This document shows positions 5,736-7,561 of a DNA stretch of 7,561 nt, piece after piece (the stretch's first letter is position 1; each line of letters opens with the position of its first letter). This DNA is from RGIG4034 sp045576455. GTDB taxonomy: Bacteria; Bacillota; Clostridia; Lachnospirales; Lachnospiraceae. The notes beneath the pieces are model-generated. The model ran no database searches and was not told the DNA's origin. It saw nothing but the letters and a program-made list of their open reading frames with translations. Location of the stretch: assembly GCA_045576455.1 (NCBI GenBank), contig JAZNGM010000036.1, positions 1-7,561 of the forward strand. Direction: 5' to 3'. The position numbers and the translations under genes were made by a program.

Positions 5736-6198
5736 GGTTTCGCCGTCTTTTTATACTACCGGATTCCGTTAGATAAATAAGATTTATTAATTCATCTTCT
5801 TTTGACATAAACACAAATCCTGCATTGCTAAATAATTGTATTGATGCAACATTACTTTCGTCTATAGAAACTTCTATTTTTTCGTATTCAAGTTCAAAAA
5901 TATCATCTTGAATATCTTTAATTATTTTTGTTCCAAATCCCATTCTTTGAAATTCAGGAAATACCAAGATATCCATATACAATAGGTTTTCGTTTTTTTC
6001 AAGATGTATTGAACCAACCATTTTGTTATTTTCATACACCTTATAGAAATATACATTAGCAGTAGTAGTAACATAATGAAAATAATTATCACTAATACTT
6101 ATATACTGTGAAATTTCAGGCATTTGATATATCTTGATAAGCCGGGTAATGTCTGCATCATCTTCAGTTAACATTCTTGTATATCTCAAATTACTCAT
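5731..6198 (-). CDS. GNAT-family N-acetyltransferase
   Basis: 155 residues from ATG 6198, chosen because GAGG lies 6 nt upstream; a GTG four codons earlier overlaps that site. The GNAT fold is visible: MVGSIHLEKNE (beta strands), YMDILVFPEFQRMGFGT with the acetyl-CoA pyrophosphate loop Q-R-M-G-F-G-T at about 84-90, and the C-terminal SIDESNVASIQLFSNAGFVF motif (about 111-130). The protein ends with a basic KRRRNH tail. It transfers an acetyl group from acetyl-CoA to an unknown amine. It follows the terminator at 6262-6301, so it probably starts a transcript running through the methyltransferase and Nudix genes. Its stop codon sits in a 13-bp tandem repeat. Confidence 0.9.
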   Translation of the reverse strand: MSNLRYTRMLTEDDADITRLIKIYQMPEISQYISISDNYFHYVTTTANVYFYKVYENNKMVGSIHLEKNENLLYMDILVFPEFQRMGFGTKIIKDIQDDIFELEYEKIEVSIDESNVASIQLFSNAGFVFMSKEDELINLIYLTESGSIKRRRNH

Positions 6199-6261
6199 AA
6201 TGAACCTCACACGTTCTTAATTCATATAATAAAAAGCGCAAGTTCAGTATTTTCCTATTAT

Positions 6262-6301
6262 GAAAAAACTCACCTATGTACTTCATCTGCACTTGGTGAG
6301 T
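6262..6301 (-). terminator. Intrinsic terminator after the broken GNAT gene
   Basis: ACTCACC (6268-6274) pairs perfectly with GGTGAGT (6295-6301) over a 20-nt loop. On the minus strand the stem is followed by a run of five further Ts (6267-6263). It lies 45 nt past the acetyltransferase stop at 6346. Confidence 0.8.
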
Positions 6302-6345
6302 CAATTATACATTATTTTTTTCACATTCGCCATCCTATATGGTGC

Positions 6346-6794
6346 TTACTCATTAGAACATTCCAACCTAATCTCCATTATCCAAAAATCTTCATCCCAC
6401 GGTGAGACCTTGTTAATCGAAAAGCCGCATTTTTGATAAATATGAATTGCCACTTTATTTGATTTATGAACCTGCATCTGAATTGTTTTTGCATTTTTTA
6501 TATAAAGTGATTTATTATTGTTTTTACCGCACCTTCACCATAGCCTTTATTTCTGTAATCATCTGCAATAAATAAATCTGTAAACTCATATGATTTATTC
6601 TTTCCACACTCATCCAAGATAACTAATCCTATAGCGTTTTCATCGAGATATATCGCATACGCAAGTGAAGTGTCTCGATATATATACGCATCGGCTAATA
6701 CTGCATAGGCGTCACCGACAAAATCAGTCTTTTCCCGTTTTAAACCTAGGCATTTATTAAAATTATCCTTTGTGACAGGTTGCAAAGTTATCAT
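6346..6794 (-). pseudogene. GNAT-family N-acetyltransferase, broken by a frameshift
   Basis: The first frame, ATG 6794 with GGAG about 9 nt upstream, encodes 98 residues: a GNAT start (MITLQPVTKDNF), SYEFTDLFIADDYRNKGYGEG with the acetyl-CoA loop R-N-K-G-Y-G at 81-86, then KTIINHFI and a TAA at 6500-6498. Family proteins continue for about 50 residues, and that remainder is present in another frame: AKTIQMQVHKSNKVAIHIYQ, then KCGFS and a tail ending RLECSNE with a TAA at 6348-6346. The join is at TTTATATAAAAAATG (6506-6492). A two-base TA gain, or loss of one base, would explain it. Joined, the protein would be about 148 residues. The 3' part shows no other stops, so the break is probably recent, or a sequencing error. 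Confidence 0.85.
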
Positions 6795-6809
6795 TTTTAC
6801 TATCTCCGC

Positions 6810-6906
6810 GTCAAATTCTTATTTATCAAATTCCATTAACTCCATACAATTGAACTTCGTTCAATTGTCATCCCTCGCTCCAAAGAGCTCGGTCAATTCT
6901 TATTTA
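6810..6906. repeat. Direct repeat flanking the gap between HD gene and broken GNAT gene
   Basis: On the minus strand TAAATAAGAATT followed by GAC occurs at the HD gene stop (6906 downward) and again at 6825 downward, with one extra T in the second copy. The copies are 81 bp apart and enclose the palindrome at 6846-6868. The sequence is AT-rich, so chance similarity is possible. Confidence 0.5.
6846..6868. promoter_or_regulatory. Perfect 10-bp palindrome, candidate operator
   Basis: ACAATTGAAC and GTTCAATTGT surround a 3-nt centre. It lies 52 nt upstream of the broken acetyltransferase start and 36 nt after the HD gene stop. No U-tract follows in either direction, so it is not a terminator. 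It could bind a dimeric repressor or form a very tight RNA hairpin. Confidence 0.4.
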
Positions 6907-7371
6907 GCTTTTTAAATAAAGTTCTTTTTCCAGAGAACTAAAACGCTTTTGTTCATGTTCTTTTATATCAAATAATGGGTTATACAAAACATGTTGCATT
7001 ACATCGGCATCTTTCAAAATCTCATCTAATGAATCATGAACATTTGATTTGTCGCTATGATTATATATCGCTGTACATATCAAGTTTTTTTCTTCTTCAC
7101 TAAATATATTTAATGAATCCAAAATATTTCGTGCCATTACTGCTCCTTTATGGGCATGGTCTTGTGAATCCATGTTTGCATAAGAATAAATATCATGCAA
7201 CATACCTGCTATAACAGCTAGTTCAACATTCTCTTTACGTTTTATAGATAGTAGGGAACATGCTTGTGAGACACCATATAAGTGCAAATAAGCACATCTA
7301 CGTTCTTCATGGTCTGCCATATTTAATAAGATTTCATCTATTATTTTTCTTACCTTTTCAATTCTATCCAT
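6904..7371 (-). CDS. HD-domain hydrolase
   Basis: 155 residues from ATG 7371, chosen because GGAG lies 9 nt upstream; the frame also contains TTG 7392 and ATG 7386 without good sites. HD motif: His30 (YLHLYGVSQA), His59-Asp60 (AGMLHDIYSY), His105 (IYNHSDKS) and Asp123 in LKDADVMQH. A further histidine pair (DHAHKG, 72-74) may add metal ligands. Proteins of this compact single-domain type are metal-dependent phosphohydrolases of unknown substrate. The ending FSSLEKELYLKS is immediately followed by the direct repeat described at 6810-6906. It is the rightmost gene on the minus strand, and its promoter is not obvious in the 145 bp upstream, which otherwise hold only the short odd palindrome TTGCAGTGCAA (7433-7443). 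Confidence 0.85.
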   Translation of the reverse strand: MDRIEKVRKIIDEILLNMADHEERRCAYLHLYGVSQACSLLSIKRKENVELAVIAGMLHDIYSYANMDSQDHAHKGAVMARNILDSLNIFSEEEKNLICTAIYNHSDKSNVHDSLDEILKDADVMQHVLYNPLFDIKEHEQKRFSSLEKELYLKS

Positions 7372-7516
7372 ATTGGCTTTCTCCATATTCAATGAAACAA
7401 ATTCAAAGTTTCTGTTCTACACAAATCAAAAGTTGCAGTGCAAAAGTCATTAGAGGAAACGCAATTATTATTTGATAGTTTAATGCAAAAATATTTTGGA
7501 TAAAAGGATACGGCAT

Positions 7517-7561
7517 ATGCTGGAGAAGGATGTTGGTACAAATGAAAGGAGAGTACCAACA
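7517..7561 (+). CDS. Possible start of a plus-strand gene running off the right edge
   Basis: ATG 7517 opens a frame (MLEKDVGTNERRVPT) that stays open for 15 codons to the window end, with AAAAGGA 8 nt upstream. A second open start, ATG 7542, lies in another frame. No family can be recognised from so few residues, and the segment also forms a hairpin. If real, it would be divergent from the HD gene. Confidence 0.25.
   Translation, partial: MLEKDVGTNERRVPT
7531..7561. repeat. Perfect 9-bp hairpin at the right edge
   Basis: TGTTGGTAC (7531-7539) pairs with GTACCAACA (7553-7561) over a 13-nt loop that contains AAAGGAGA, a ribosome-binding-like sequence. The arms contain the same TTGGTA and TACCAA hexamers as the 53-bp array, although the loops are unlike. 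No U-tract is visible, so a terminator is unlikely. Confidence 0.6.

Noticed and set aside
6480..6520. Programmed frameshift in the acetyltransferase
   Set aside because: No X-XXY-YYZ slippery heptamer is in frame before the stop and no strong downstream structure is evident. A simple mutation explains it better.
6846..6868. LexA (SOS) box
   Set aside because: The core is GAAC-N3-GTTC, whereas the Gram-positive LexA site has a 4-nt centre, and the adjacent genes are not SOS-type.
4599..7371. Integron-like cassette array
   Set aside because: Small GNAT, methyltransferase, Nudix and HD genes in one orientation are suggestive, but no attC-type site recurs between genes and no integrase is seen. 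The repeats found are local and unrelated to each other.
3315..7371. Nucleotide-signalling defence system built from the two HD proteins and the Nudix enzyme
   Set aside because: The HD proteins belong to separate transcripts, there is no nucleotide cyclase or effector, and nothing in the sequence links them beyond common folds.

Overview
The window looks like a chromosomal stretch from a low-GC Gram-positive bacterium, most likely a clostridial species of the Lachnospiraceae type. The grounds are AT-rich intergenic DNA, strong GGAGG-type ribosome binding sites, TTG/GTG alternative starts, a short Bacillus-type nagB, a DUF3784-like membrane protein and a SLAP-like lipoprotein. This is inference from gene families, not a database match. 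Every convincing gene lies on the minus strand, so transcription runs right to left. The one possible exception is a plus-strand start at the extreme right edge.

Layout in transcription order (right to left): an HD-domain hydrolase (6904-7371); a frameshifted GNAT acetyltransferase (6346-6794) followed by an intrinsic terminator (6262-6301); an intact GNAT acetyltransferase (5731-6198); a class I SAM methyltransferase (5071-5661); a Nudix hydrolase (4599-5048); a gene-free 320-bp gap filled by five hairpin-forming units repeated at exactly 53 bp (4311-4575). Then comes a co-directional, tightly spaced run: a DUF3784-like membrane protein, a second HD-domain protein, a small two-helix membrane protein, a lipoprotein with a SLAP-like domain and an S41-type peptidase homologue (4278 down to 1060). 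An intrinsic terminator (949-980) closes this run. nagB (147-872) follows with its own terminator (103-126), and the last gene is the start of a probable greA-type elongation factor running off the left edge.

nagB is the only gene with a firmly known metabolic role: it links amino-sugar catabolism to glycolysis. The right half is a set of small stand-alone enzymes (GNAT, methyltransferase, Nudix, HD) whose substrates cannot be read from sequence. The central five-gene run mixes membrane, lipoprotein, HD-phosphohydrolase and peptidase proteins. It may be an envelope-related unit, but that is inference from gene order.

The most unusual content is non-coding: the 53-bp palindromic array; short tandem repeats lying on the stop codons of three genes, with units of 13, 16 and 13 bp, which place stops in all three frames; and two overlapping, probably alternative hairpins just upstream of the lipoprotein start, one of which pairs with its ribosome binding site. 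I found no CRISPR-cas, phage, transposase, tRNA, rRNA or recognisable defence system.
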